Source: Hyalangium ruber
GTDB taxonomy: Bacteria; Myxococcota; Myxococcia; Myxococcales; Myxococcaceae
Length of the DNA stretch: 64,000 bases
NCBI RefSeq assembly: GCF_034259325.1
Contig: NZ_JAXIVS010000026.1
Coordinates: 1-64,000, forward strand
Direction of reading: 5' to 3'
Shown here: piece after piece, positions 33,515 through 43,800 of the stretch
How the letters are laid out: each line of letters opens with the position of its first letter
Numbering within the stretch: the first letter of the stretch is position 1
The notes under the pieces: model-generated
What the model was told of the DNA's origin: nothing
Database searches by the model: none
What the model saw: only the letters and a program-made list of their open reading frames with translations
Position numbers and translations under genes: made by a program

Positions 33515-34027
33515 TCACTCCGCCCCTCTTCCGGAGGGAGTCCTGGCCCTGCGGGCGCGGTGGTAGTGCGCCACGCACAGCCCGCGCGCCAGCACGGGGC
33601 GTCCACACCCGGGCTCCGCGCAGCCCTCCGGCTCCGGGGGCCTGAGCTCCGGACGGGGCCGCGACTCGCTGAACATCAGCTCCGCCACCGCCATCAGCCG
33701 GTCCACGTCCCCACGCGACAGCCCGCGCGCGCGGGCGAAGTGTACCAGCCGCTCCGCTCCGGCCTCGTCCTCCTCCTCGGCCCGGAACAGCTCGGACAGC
33801 GGCAGCCCCAGCGCCGCCGCCACCTGGAGCAGCGTCTCGTAGCTGGGGCTGCGCTCCCCTCGCTCCAGCAGCGAGGCGAAGCTCACGGAGATGCCGCAGC
33901 GCGCGGCGAAGTCCTCCTGAGTCAGCCCACTCCGCTCGCGCAGGGCACGAATTCGGCGCGCGAGCCCTTGCAGGTAACCGCTCGTCTCCGGGGCGTGCGT
34001 CGGACCGGGCCGCATTCCGTCCGTCAT
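33515..34027 (-). CDS. XRE-family regulator with C-terminal Cys/His motif
   Basis: A 170-aa protein. A Cro/C1-type helix-turn-helix spans about residues 24-82 (ERSGLTQEDFAARCGISVSF, ASLLERGERSPSYETLLQVA). The C-terminal 40 residues hold CAEPGCGRPVLARGLCVAHY with HRARR, a CX4C...CX2H pattern likely to bind zinc and nucleic acid. It converges on the helicase gene (47 bp apart) and diverges from glutamate dehydrogenase with about 90 bp between starts, so it could control either. Targets are unknown. Confidence 0.78.
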   Translation of the reverse strand: MTDGMRPGPTHAPETSGYLQGLARRIRALRERSGLTQEDFAARCGISVSFASLLERGERSPSYETLLQVAAALGLPLSELFRAEEEDEAGAERLVHFARARGLSRGDVDRLMAVAELMFSESRPRPELRPPEPEGCAEPGCGRPVLARGLCVAHYHRARRARTPSGRGAE

Positions 34028-34116
34028 GCTAGCCCACCCCCGCGGCTAATTTCTCGCGCCCGCTCCACCTGCACCCCACAATCGCCCCTGATCCGTCGGG
34101 AGGGAGTCACTCACCC

Positions 34117-35346
34117 ATGAACGCCTTCGAGGAGACCAACTACTACTTCCGCAAGGCCGCGCGCATCATGGACGTGGGCACTCCCATCGAGACGCTGCTC
34201 GCCACGCCCCTGCGCGAGGTGAAGGTGCAGGTCTCCATCGAGATGGACTCCGGGGAGATCCGCACCTTCCCCGGCTACCGCATCCAGCACGACAACAGCC
34301 GCGGCCCCATGAAGGGCGGCCTGCGCTTCCACCCCCGGCTCGATCAGGCCGAGTGCGTCTCGCTCGCCTCGCTGATGACGTGGAAGACGGCCGTGGCCAA
34401 CCTGCCCTACGGCGGCGCCAAGGGCGGCATTACGTGCGACCCCAGCCAGCTGTCGCTCAAGGAGCTGGAGCGCCTGACGCGCAAGTACGTGGACCAGGTG
34501 CAGGACGTCATCGGCCCCACCCGGGACATCCCCGCCCCGGACGTCAACACCAACCCCCAGGTGATGGCGTGGATCATGGACCAGTACTCGCGCTTCCATG
34601 GCCACTCGCCGGCGGTGGTGACGGGCAAGCCGCTAGAGCTCTACGGCTCCAAGGGCCGCGAGGCCGCCACCGGCCGCGGGCTGCTCTACATCTGCCGGGA
34701 GATCCTCCGCGACGTACACCTGCCGATGAAGGGGGCGCGCTTCGCGATCCAGGGCTTCGGCAACGTGGGCAGCCACGTGGCGCGGTTGCTCTGGGAGGAC
34801 GGCGCCACGGTGGTGGCGGTGGCGGACGTGCTCGGCGGCGTGAAGAACCCGCAGGGGCTCGACATCCCCAGCCTCTTCGAGCACGTGCAGCGCACCGGCA
34901 CGGTGACGGGCTACTCCAGCGGCCAGCCCTGCTCCAACGAGGAGGTGCTGGCCACCGATTGCGAGGTGCTCATCCCCGCGGCGCTCGGCCACGTGCTCAC
35001 CCGGGAGAACGCCAACGCCGTGCGCGCCCGCCTCATCATCGAGGGCGCCAACGGCCCCACCACCCCCGAGGCGGACGATCTGCTGGAGAAGCGCGGCATC
35101 CTCGTGGTGCCCGACATCCTCGCCAGCATCGGCGGCGTCACGGTGAGCTACTTCGAGTGGGTGCAGAACCTGCAGCACATGGCGTGGGAAGAAGAGCGGG
35201 TGAACGCCGAGCTGGAGCGCACCATCAAGGAGGCCTACGAGCGCGTGGCGCAGATCGCCCGCTCGCGCAAGGTGCCGCTGCGCACCGCCGCCTTCATCCT
35301 CGCCATCGGCCGGGTGGGCAAGGCCACGGTGATGCGCGGCATCTAA
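34117..35346 (+). CDS. gdhA: Glu/Leu/Phe/Val dehydrogenase, probably glutamate dehydrogenase
   Basis: A 409-aa protein of normal length for hexameric NAD(P)-glutamate dehydrogenase, which interconverts glutamate and 2-oxoglutarate plus ammonia. Visible motifs: the substrate Lys region SRGPMKGGLRFHP, the catalytic Lys region PYGGAKGGI, DIPAPDVNTNPQVMAW, the Rossmann motif IQGFGNVGSHVA and EGANGPTTPEAD. It is transcribed alone, divergent from the XRE regulator. The coenzyme cannot be told from sight; amino acid dehydrogenases of the same family with other substrates are a small possibility. Confidence 0.92.
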   Translation: MNAFEETNYYFRKAARIMDVGTPIETLLATPLREVKVQVSIEMDSGEIRTFPGYRIQHDNSRGPMKGGLRFHPRLDQAECVSLASLMTWKTAVANLPYGGAKGGITCDPSQLSLKELERLTRKYVDQVQDVIGPTRDIPAPDVNTNPQVMAWIMDQYSRFHGHSPAVVTGKPLELYGSKGREAATGRGLLYICREILRDVHLPMKGARFAIQGFGNVGSHVARLLWEDGATVVAVADVLGGVKNPQGLDIPSLFEHVQRTGTVTGYSSGQPCSNEEVLATDCEVLIPAALGHVLTRENANAVRARLIIEGANGPTTPEADDLLEKRGILVVPDILASIGGVTVSYFEWVQNLQHMAWEEERVNAELERTIKEAYERVAQIARSRKVPLRTAAFILAIGRVGKATVMRGI

Positions 35347-35350
35347 CGGC

Positions 35351-37924
35351 TCACGAGGGCAGCAGCGGCAGACTCACCGTGAAGGTGGCGCCCTGGTGGG
35401 GCGCGCTCTCCACGGCGATGGTGCCGCCCAGCGCCTCGACGATCTGCCGGGTGATGTAGAGCCCCAGCCCGAGCCCGCCATAGTGGCGGTCGGACACCGC
35501 GCGCTCGAACTTCTCGAAGATGCGCCCCACGAGCTTGGCCTCGACGCCGATGCCCTCGTCTCGCACCGTCAGCCGGGCGTGGCCGTCCACCGCCTCCACG
35601 CGCACGTGGATGGGCTTGCCCGCACCGTACTTGAGGGCATTGGACAAGAGGTTCGTCACCACCTGCTCCAGCCGCAGCCGGTCCCAGTTCCCCAGGATGG
35701 GCTCCTCGGCATGCACCTCCAGCCGGCCCCCTGTCCGCTCTGCCTCCAGCTCGAAGCGGGAGACCACCTCGAGCACCAGGCCCAGCAGGTCCACCTCCTC
35801 CAGCACCAGCTTCAGGCGCCCGCCGCTGATGCGCGCCACGTCGAGCAGATCATTGATGAGGTCCGACAGGCGCTTGACCTGACGGCGCATCATCTCCACG
35901 TCACGGGCCAGTTGCTCGGTGGCATCCACGGCCTGCTCTCCCGCGGTCATCCGCTCCAGGGACTGGAGCTTGAGGCTCAGCGGGGTGAGGGGCGTCTTCA
36001 GCTCGTGGCTGGCGACGGACAGGAAGTCATCCCTCAGCCGCACGGCTTCCTGCGCCGTCTTGAGCAGGCGCATGTTCTGGATGGTGAGCCCCGCCCGGTC
36101 CGCCATCTCCTGCAGGAAGTCCTGATCCTCCAGCGTGTAGGGGTGTCCGGGCTGCCCTCGGGACACCCCCAGCGTGCCGATGATTCGTCCCTGGGCGCGC
36201 AGCGGTACGAGGAGGGAGCTGTGCAGACCGAAGCGCTCCACGAACTCGCGCGTCGGGGGCGGCATGGACTCGAGCAGCCCCTCCTGGGGAATCCGTACCT
36301 GCAGGATGGGGCGGCCCGTCTTCACCACCTTCACGGCCGGTCCCTCGGCATGCTGGAAGGGCCCATACATGGCGGTCTTGATCAGCTTCCGGGCCGCGGG
36401 GTCCGGATGGTAGGCGGCCACGACATCAAGGGTCCCGCTCTCCTCATCGAGCAGCGTCAGCACGCAGCACTCGCCCAGCGTCTCCCCGCCCAGCCGCGCC
36501 AGCTGCTCCAGGGCCGCGTTGAAGTCCGTCGTCGCCTGGGCCAGCACCGTCGAGGTATCCGCCAGGGCGCGCAGCCGCGCCTGCGCCCGCTTCTCCTGCT
36601 GAATGTCGTAGAAGGCGACCACGCCCCCGGTGATGCGGCCCTCGTGGCGGATGGGCGCCCCACCTACCCGGACCCAGGCCATGACGCCGTCCCCTCTGCG
36701 TAAGAGGATGTCATCGCCATCCACCGTCTCTCCCTGGAGCGTCCGCGCCAGGGGCCACTCGTGCGCCTCCACCCGCTGCCCATCCCCGCGGAAGCCCACC
36801 CACTTCTGATAGCTCTCCAGGTTCTCCGCGGCGGGCGGGGGCTTGCGCAGGATGCGCTCGACCTGCGCATTGGCGAAGGTGATGCGCCCGTTGGGAGCCT
36901 CCGCGAGGATGACGCCCGCCGGCAGGTTGTCCAACACCTCCTGGAGCCGCGCCCGCTCCTCGGCCAGCTCGCGCACCAGCCGCGCGCGCTCTCCCTCGGC
37001 CTTCCGCAGCTCGGTGACGTCCAGGGTGATGCCCGTCATCGCCACCACGGTGCCATCCGCCCCGCGCACCGGGCTGCCCCGCGCCACGACCCAGCGCAGC
37101 GCGCCCTCGGGCGTCCGCACCCGGTACTCGGCCGCGTAGTCCACGCCCTGGGAGATGGCCCGCTCCATGGCCTCGCTCATGGCGGGCTGGTCCTCGGGGT
37201 GGATCAGCGGGCACAGCTTCGGCAAGGAGGACAGGTCGGCCTCCGGCGGCAGCTCGAAGGTGGCCTTGAAGCCCTCGGAGCACTGGAGCTTCCCCGTGGC
37301 CAGCTCGAGCTGCCAGTGGCCCAGGCCGCCCGCCTTCAGCACGCGCTGCAGCCGCGCCTCCTCCGCGTCGCGGATCGTCAGCTCGGCCGTCACGTCCTTG
37401 TAGGCGATGGCGACGTGGCGCACCTCGTTTCCCGGGCCCTTCAGCGGGAACAAGGAGCAGGAGATGGCGGCGCGCTTCGCCTCCGGCACCTGGATGTGCT
37501 TCAGCTCCTTCGGGTCGTACCAGAAGATGGGCGTCTGCAGCGTCTCGCCCTGGAAGGCCCGGCGGAAGAGCGCGTCCACGCCCTGCCGACGCGTCACCTC
37601 ATCCTGGAAGAGGTTGTACTCGGGCGGAGGCTCGGCGCCGAACATCTCCCGGTAGGCGGGGTTGATGAGCAGGCATTGCCCCTCGGCGCTGAAGACGGCG
37701 TAGGGCACGGGCGAGTGGGTGAACAGGCCCTCTAGCAGGCCCAGCGGATCCGCCATGGCCGCCAGCTGGTTCCGCACGGAAGCCTCGGGCTTCAGGCTCC
37801 GTTTGGGAGCCTTCGGCTTCTTGCGCGGGGCCACGCGCGGCGCGTTGCCTCCCGAACGTCTCGAGAGAACCGTGGAGCCTTTCTTCCTGCGTTGCTGGGG
37901 CTTGCCCCCCTTGGCCCTGGGCAT
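35351..37924 (-). CDS. Hybrid-sensor-type histidine kinase with PAS and GAF domains
   Basis: An 857-aa protein from ATG 37924 with AGGGGGT upstream. After a basic N-terminus (RAKGGKPQQRRKKGS) come a PAS domain (about 60-165), a second with PAC (about 180-300), a third (about 320-450), a GAF domain (about 465-610), HisKA with phospho-acceptor His in SVASHELKTPLTPLSL, and HATPase_c (NLLSNALKYG, DEGIGVE, GGLGLGLYI). No transmembrane helix and no receiver domain, so it is a cytoplasmic sensor kinase with a partner encoded elsewhere. The GAF or PAS ligand is unknown. It converges with glutamate dehydrogenase, four bases apart. Confidence 0.88.
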   Translation of the reverse strand: MPRAKGGKPQQRRKKGSTVLSRRSGGNAPRVAPRKKPKAPKRSLKPEASVRNQLAAMADPLGLLEGLFTHSPVPYAVFSAEGQCLLINPAYREMFGAEPPPEYNLFQDEVTRRQGVDALFRRAFQGETLQTPIFWYDPKELKHIQVPEAKRAAISCSLFPLKGPGNEVRHVAIAYKDVTAELTIRDAEEARLQRVLKAGGLGHWQLELATGKLQCSEGFKATFELPPEADLSSLPKLCPLIHPEDQPAMSEAMERAISQGVDYAAEYRVRTPEGALRWVVARGSPVRGADGTVVAMTGITLDVTELRKAEGERARLVRELAEERARLQEVLDNLPAGVILAEAPNGRITFANAQVERILRKPPPAAENLESYQKWVGFRGDGQRVEAHEWPLARTLQGETVDGDDILLRRGDGVMAWVRVGGAPIRHEGRITGGVVAFYDIQQEKRAQARLRALADTSTVLAQATTDFNAALEQLARLGGETLGECCVLTLLDEESGTLDVVAAYHPDPAARKLIKTAMYGPFQHAEGPAVKVVKTGRPILQVRIPQEGLLESMPPPTREFVERFGLHSSLLVPLRAQGRIIGTLGVSRGQPGHPYTLEDQDFLQEMADRAGLTIQNMRLLKTAQEAVRLRDDFLSVASHELKTPLTPLSLKLQSLERMTAGEQAVDATEQLARDVEMMRRQVKRLSDLINDLLDVARISGGRLKLVLEEVDLLGLVLEVVSRFELEAERTGGRLEVHAEEPILGNWDRLRLEQVVTNLLSNALKYGAGKPIHVRVEAVDGHARLTVRDEGIGVEAKLVGRIFEKFERAVSDRHYGGLGLGLYITRQIVEALGGTIAVESAPHQGATFTVSLPLLPS

Positions 37925-38051
37925 AACCCCCTGAGTAACACAGGGAAAAGTCGAAGGCCCGGTGCCCCACCTCAATTCTTCGCACCTGCAACTTCATTCC
38001 CATACTCCCTGCCCCTTTCGCGCACGGGCGGCTTCCGCTATGGGGCGCGCC

Positions 38052-39272
38052 ATGGTGAACCTTCAGGACATCCTCGCCGCGCGCGAGCGCATCCGCGGCG
38101 CCATCCGGCCCTCGCCCTGCCCCGCCTCGGACTATTTCAAGGAGCGCACGGGCTGCGCGGCCCTGTGGTTCAAGATGGAGAACCTGCAGCGCACCGGCGC
38201 CTTCAAGGAGCGCGGGGCGCTCAACAAGCTGCTGACGCTCAGCGCCGAGGAGAAGGCGCGCGGAGTCATTGCCGCCTCGGCGGGCAACCACGCGCAGGGG
38301 CTCGCCTACCACGCGCTGCGGCTGGGGGTGAAGGCGACCATCGTCATGCCCGAGCGCACCCCGCTCATCAAGGTGGCGCGCACGCGAGATGAGTACAAGG
38401 CGCACGTGGTGCTCAAGGGCACCAACTTCGACGAGGCCTACGCCGAGGCCGTGCGCCTGCAGAAAGAGCGGGACCTCGTCTTCGTCCACCCCTTCAATGA
38501 TCCGCAGGTGATCGCGGGCCAGGGCACCATCGGGCTGGAGTTGCTGGAGCAGACGCCGTTCGTGGACATGGTGGTGGTGCCCATCGGTGGTGGCGGACTC
38601 ATCTCCGGCATCGCCTGCGCGCTGAAGGAGACCAACCCGCGCATCCAGGTGGTGGGCGTGCAGACCGAGGCGCTGGCCAGCATGAAGGCCTCGCTGGACG
38701 CGGGGAGCGTGGTGGAGGTCGCCCCAGGCAGCACCATCGCCGAGGGCATCGCGGTGCGACGGCCGGGCGAGCTTACCTACGCCATGGTGCGCAAGTACGT
38801 GGACCAGGTCGTCACGGTGGATGAGGAGGAGATCGCCAACGCCATCCTGATGATGCTGGAGCAGGAGAAGAGCGTGGTGGAGGGCGCGGGCGCGGTGGGC
38901 GTGGCCGCGCTGCTGAACAACCACGTGCCCCAGGCGGCGGGCAAGGGCGTGGTGGTGCTGCTGGGCGGCGGCAACATCGACATGAACGTCATCAGCCGCA
39001 TCATCGAGCGCGGCCTGGTGAAGGCCGGGCGTCTGGTTCGGCTGGAGGTGCGCTTGCCGGACCGGCCGGGAATGCTCGCGCGACTGACGACGCAGATCGC
39101 CGAGCAGCGCGCCAACATCGTGGAGATCCACCACAACCGCGCCTTCTCGAAGAAGGCAGGGCTGGGCGAGGTGATGGTGGAGGTGACGCTGGAGACCACC
39201 GGCCGCCCCCACATCCAGGAGCTGATGGAGGGCCTGGGCGGTCAGGGCTGGCAGGTGTCGGAGGAGACGTAA
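38052..39272 (+). CDS. ilvA: Threonine ammonia-lyase with ACT-type domain
   Basis: A 406-aa PLP enzyme from ATG 38052 (ATG 38040 also possible). It converts threonine to 2-oxobutanoate plus ammonia. The PLP-lysine motif is ENLQRTGAFKERGALNKL, Gly-rich phosphate loop IGGGGLISG, and SAGNHAQG is conserved. The last 75 residues (LVRLEVRLPDRPGMLARLTT) form one ACT-like regulatory domain. This is the medium-length form found in many bacteria, in which the ACT domain may bind isoleucine or valine. It is divergent from the sensor kinase gene with about 125 bp between starts and followed within 50 bp by the next gene. Confidence 0.9.
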   Translation: MVNLQDILAARERIRGAIRPSPCPASDYFKERTGCAALWFKMENLQRTGAFKERGALNKLLTLSAEEKARGVIAASAGNHAQGLAYHALRLGVKATIVMPERTPLIKVARTRDEYKAHVVLKGTNFDEAYAEAVRLQKERDLVFVHPFNDPQVIAGQGTIGLELLEQTPFVDMVVVPIGGGGLISGIACALKETNPRIQVVGVQTEALASMKASLDAGSVVEVAPGSTIAEGIAVRRPGELTYAMVRKYVDQVVTVDEEEIANAILMMLEQEKSVVEGAGAVGVAALLNNHVPQAAGKGVVVLLGGGNIDMNVISRIIERGLVKAGRLVRLEVRLPDRPGMLARLTTQIAEQRANIVEIHHNRAFSKKAGLGEVMVEVTLETTGRPHIQELMEGLGGQGWQVSEET

Positions 39273-39323
39273 GCGGGAGGGGGTCTTCTACGCCCCATGC
39301 CTGCTCGGCCATACTGGCCCCTC

Positions 39324-40694
39324 ATGAGCCCCCTGCTCCTCGCCCTCCTGCTCACCGCCGCGCCCCCGCCCCAGCAAGCCCAGCAGCTCGCCAAGGCAAA
39401 GAAGTGGGAGGACCTGTACCTCGCCTATTCCTCCGCGGACCCCACCGGCTACTCGGACGAGCAGCGCAAGGCCATCGCCGGTCCGCTGCTCAAGGGCTGC
39501 GAGGCGCTCGTCGCCAATGACGCGGTGATGGCGTTCTCGCTCGGCGATCGCTCCGTCGCCTTCGAGGAGACCGCCTCCGGCCTCCGCTGCCTGGCCCGCG
39601 CCGCGCTCGCCACGGATCAACGCGGCACCGCCGAAGAGGCCCTGCGCAAGGGCCTGGAGCGCTTCCCCAAGGAAGGTGCCTTCGGGCTGGAGCTAGGCAA
39701 GCTGCTCCTGGGCGACAAGGACGCGCCCGGCGCCATCGAGGCCCTGAGCAAGGTTCCCACCAAGGGCCCCCAGGCCGCCGAGGCGAAGAAGCTGCTCCAG
39801 AAGGCCAAGAGCCTCTCGGCCGAGGAAGGCAAGGCCCGCGCCGAGGTCGAGAACATCGAGCGGCGCATGTCCGGAGAGGGCCCCGGCCCCCGCGGCTCGA
39901 CGCAGCCCGCTATCGCCCGGGACGAGGGCAACACGCAGCCCACCAGCCTCACCTACGAGTCCGGCGTGGGCGAGGACGGCATGCGAACCCGCGCCAACCG
40001 GCGCTTCGTCATGAAGTACTTCAACAACAACCGCGACTTCGGCCAGCGCGCCGAGTACGAGGGCCGCGTCATCGCCACCCTCGAGGAGGCCTACGAGCAC
40101 ACCCGGAGCATCCTCGGCGAGGCGCGCGAGGGCCCCGTGGACGTCATCCTCTACACCCGCCAGGAGTTCCGCACCCACATGGGCTCCAGCCTGGCCAACG
40201 CCGCCGCCGGCCTGTACTCGGACCAGGCCATCCGCATCAACGATGCGGCCGAGCTCACCCAGCAGACCAAGGCCACCCTCGTCCACGAGTACGTCCACGC
40301 CGCCGTGGATGAATTCTGCGGCGGCGGCCACCGCCTGCCCACCTGGCTCAACGAGGGCCTGGCCGAGTACGTGGAATGGCGCTACCTCGGCGGCGACGGC
40401 CCCCCTGTCCTGGTGGGTAACGCCCTGCGAGGCGCCGCCCGCGCCGGCCGCCTGCCCAGCCTCACCGCCCTGTCCCAGGGAGCCCTCATCCAGACCTCGG
40501 ACCCCGCCATGGCTTACGCCACCTCGGCCGTGGCCGTCCGGGAGTTGATGAACCGGGGCGGCGCCGCCCGGCTGCTCGCCCTCATCCGCGACGTCGGCCA
40601 GGGCACCCCCTTCGACCAGGCGCTCCAGTCCCAGTATGGGATGGACGTCGCCAAGCTGGACGAAGAGGTGAAGTCCTCCCTCTCCAAGAGGTAG
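39324..40694 (+). CDS. Secreted TPR protein with gluzincin (peptidase MA-like) domain
   Basis: A 456-aa protein from ATG 39324, whose first residues (SPLLLALLLTAAPPP) form a signal peptide. Residues about 20-190 are TPR-like helices. The C-terminal part has LVHEYVHAAVDEFCG and WLNEGLAEYVEW, the HEXXH plus NEGXAEY arrangement of peptidase MA-like gluzincins. The metal ligands would be the two His residues and the second Glu. It may act on envelope proteins. It could be cotranscribed with the threonine ammonia-lyase, but a functional link is not evident. Confidence 0.78.
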   Translation: MSPLLLALLLTAAPPPQQAQQLAKAKKWEDLYLAYSSADPTGYSDEQRKAIAGPLLKGCEALVANDAVMAFSLGDRSVAFEETASGLRCLARAALATDQRGTAEEALRKGLERFPKEGAFGLELGKLLLGDKDAPGAIEALSKVPTKGPQAAEAKKLLQKAKSLSAEEGKARAEVENIERRMSGEGPGPRGSTQPAIARDEGNTQPTSLTYESGVGEDGMRTRANRRFVMKYFNNNRDFGQRAEYEGRVIATLEEAYEHTRSILGEAREGPVDVILYTRQEFRTHMGSSLANAAAGLYSDQAIRINDAAELTQQTKATLVHEYVHAAVDEFCGGGHRLPTWLNEGLAEYVEWRYLGGDGPPVLVGNALRGAARAGRLPSLTALSQGALIQTSDPAMAYATSAVAVRELMNRGGAARLLALIRDVGQGTPFDQALQSQYGMDVAKLDEEVKSSLSKR

Positions 40695-40831
40695 CGGGCG
40701 GGCGAGCCATTCTGATCCGTTTACCCACCGCTCCGAGTCTGCCTACACTCCCCCCCTCAAAATTTGCGCTTCAGGCGTTCTGGCGGGAACCTCGGCCTGC
40801 CCTTATGCCCTACCCGTAGCAAGGTGGACGG

Positions 40832-43800
40832 ATGTCCGACACGCGCGCGGCGATGAGAGAGTTTCGCTTCCTGGATGAGAAGCGGAAGATGGGGAGTCTT
40901 TCCCCTGTGGAGGAGGCTCGCTGGAACGAGCTGCGTGGACTTCTCGGAGTCCAGGACGCGTACGTTCCCGAGCCGCCTGCGGCCGAGGCTTATCCTCAGC
41001 AGCCCCAGGGCTACTACGGCGCGGATGGCCAGTGGTACGCCTACCCCCAGCAGGGTTACCCACCTCCGCAACCCCAGGGCTACTACGGCGCCGATGGCCA
41101 GTGGTACGCCTACCCCCAGCAGGGCTATCCGCCTCCGCAGCCCCAGGGCTACTACGGTGCCGACGGCCAGTGGTACGCCTATCCCCAGCAGGGTTATCCG
41201 CCTCCGCAGCCCCAGGGCTACTACGGCGCTGACGGCCAGTGGTACGCCTACCCCCAGCAGGGTTACCCCCAGGGTTACGATCCGAACCAGGCGCAGGGCT
41301 ACGATCCGAACCAGGCCTACGCCGGCTACCCCCAGCAGGGCTATGACCCCAACCAGGGCTATGACCCCAACCAGGGCTACGCCGCCCAGGGGCAGCCCTA
41401 CCCGGCCGATCCGAACCAAGCCTACGCCGGTGGCTACGCGCAGCCGTACTACCCGGAGCAGGCTCCGGCCCAGGCCGCGTACCCCGCTGAGTCCGACACC
41501 TGGGCGCAGCCGGCCGAAGCCCTCGCGCCCGAGAACCTCCAGCCCGCGGCGGAAGAGCTCGATATCCCCGCGGTGAGCGAGTCCGCCTCCTGGCAGACGC
41601 CCGCCGAGCCCACGCCCTCCGCGGAAGCAGCGCAAGAGGCCGAGGCCCCGGTGACCGGGGATGACGATGTGCTCGAGGTGTCCGCCGACGAAGTCACGGA
41701 CGTGGAGAGCGCTCCGGAGCCCGAGGCATCATTCGCGGAGCCGGACAGCACGCTCCAGGCCGAGCCCTCTCAGGAGGTGAGCGCCGTGGCCGCCGAGGCG
41801 ACGGACAGCCTCGATCTGACGAGCGCCGACTTCGAGACCCCGCAGGCCTCCGCGAGCGCGCAGGAGTCCTCGGAGCCCATCGAGCTGGGCGCGGAGGAAG
41901 TCGCCCTGCTCGACGCGGAGCCCGAGCCCGAGCCCGAGGCCCCCGTGGCCGCGCAGCCCGTGGTCGAGGCCGCGCCGCAGCCCGCCTCCGAGGTGGTGCT
42001 GGAAGCGTCCTTCGACGATCTCTCGGTCGAGGAGGCTCCCGCGCAGCCCGAGCCACAGCCCCTCCAGGCCTCCGTCGAGGAGGTCTCCCTGGACGACGTG
42101 CAGCCGGAGGCCCCCGCTCCCGCGCATGACGGGTGGGACTCCGCGCCCCTCGCGGTGGACCCCACCCCGGCACCCGCTCCCGCCAGCGCCGGGCCGCAGC
42201 CGTTTGGCCCGCCGCCCGTCCCGTTCGAGGCCGAGCCTCCCGTCGAGGAGATCTCCCTCACCTCCTCGGAGGAAGAGATCCCTCTCAGCGCCTCGGACAT
42301 GGAAGAGGCGCCAGCCCCCGCCATCGCGCTGGCCCCTCCGCCGCCTGCCGCCAGCGCCGCCCCGGTGCCCGAGGCCGAAACGCCGACGCTCGAGGTCTCC
42401 GACTTCGAGATGGAGCCGGTGAGTTCGCCGCAGGCCGCCGCCGCGCCCGCTGAGACCGCTACGCCGGCGGAGGAGCCCACCTTCGACGTCGCCGATCTCG
42501 GCGCCGAGGCCGAGCCGGAGCCCTCGCCCTTCACGGGCAACGCGGAGCCTCCTTCCCTGGAGCTCCGCCCGGTGCAGGTGGGACCGGACCTCCAGGCAGA
42601 CACCATCGAGCTGTCCGACGACACCGGCACCTCCGACAGCGCCTCGATGCAGCCCTGGGACACCGGGGATGCCAGCGCGCAAGGCGAGGATGGCCAAGCG
42701 TCCCAGGCCCGGGCCTCCATCGATGTCGACCTCTCCGGCAACCCGGAGGATGTCGTCCCGCTGGCCACCAACGCGGACCTCACGCCGGACATGCCGTCGA
42801 CGGGCGCCTCGTGGGAGTCGTCGGATCGCTCGCTGTCGCTCGGCACCGAGCCCGCGCAGGGGCAGGCGCAGGACGACGTCATCGAGCTCACCGACGCGAA
42901 CGAGGAGTTGGCCCAGCCGCCCCAGCCCTCCACCTCTGCGGAGGATGGCTGGAGCACCGAGGCGACCGCCACGCCTGCTCCGGCTCCCGCGGCCGGACTG
43001 TCCGCCGAGTGGGCCGCGGCCGCGACGGATACCCAATCGGACTGGACGCAGGCGGCGCAGGCCGAGGCTCCGGCTCCGGCCATCGCGCCCGAGTGGGGAG
43101 ACGCCTCCGGCCAGGAAACGCCGTGGACCGGCTCCGCGGCCGCCACTCCGACCGAGTGGGGCACGATTCCCGCCGCGGAGCCTACGCCCGCCCACGTCCC
43201 CTCGGAGTGGGCAGGCGCCGAGGGAGAGACTCCCGCCCCGGCCACGCCCTCCGAGTGGGGCGCCTCGCCCGGCGAGGCCGCTGCTTCCTCCACGCCTTCT
43301 GAGTGGGGCACCGTTCCCGCCGAGCCCGCCGCCGAACCCACGCCTTCTGAGTGGGGTACCGCTCCCGCCGAGCTTGCCGCCGAGCCCGCGCCTTCCGAGT
43401 GGGGCGCTGCCCCCACCGAGCCCGCTGCCGAGCCCGCGCCTTCCGAGTGGGGTGCTGCTCCCGCTGAGGCCGCCGCTGAGCCCGCGCCTTCCGAGTGGGG
43501 TGCTGCTCCCGCTGAGGCCGCCGCCGAGCCCGCGCCTTCCGAGTGGGGCGCTGCCCCCACCGAGCCCGCCGCCGAGCCTGCCCCCGAGTGGACGACCGCC
43601 GAGCCAGCCCCCGAGGCTCAGGAGTCCCAGTGGGCCGCGCCCGAGGCCAGCGCTTCCTCCGATTGGAGCGCCCCGGCCCCAGAGGCCGAGCCAGTCCTCG
43701 AGGCCATGCCCGGCGAGCAGGAGCAGCCCTGGGCCGCACAGCCCGAGGCCAGCGCTCAGTCCGAGTGGTCCAGCACGCCCGAGGCTCCCGCCGCCGCCGA

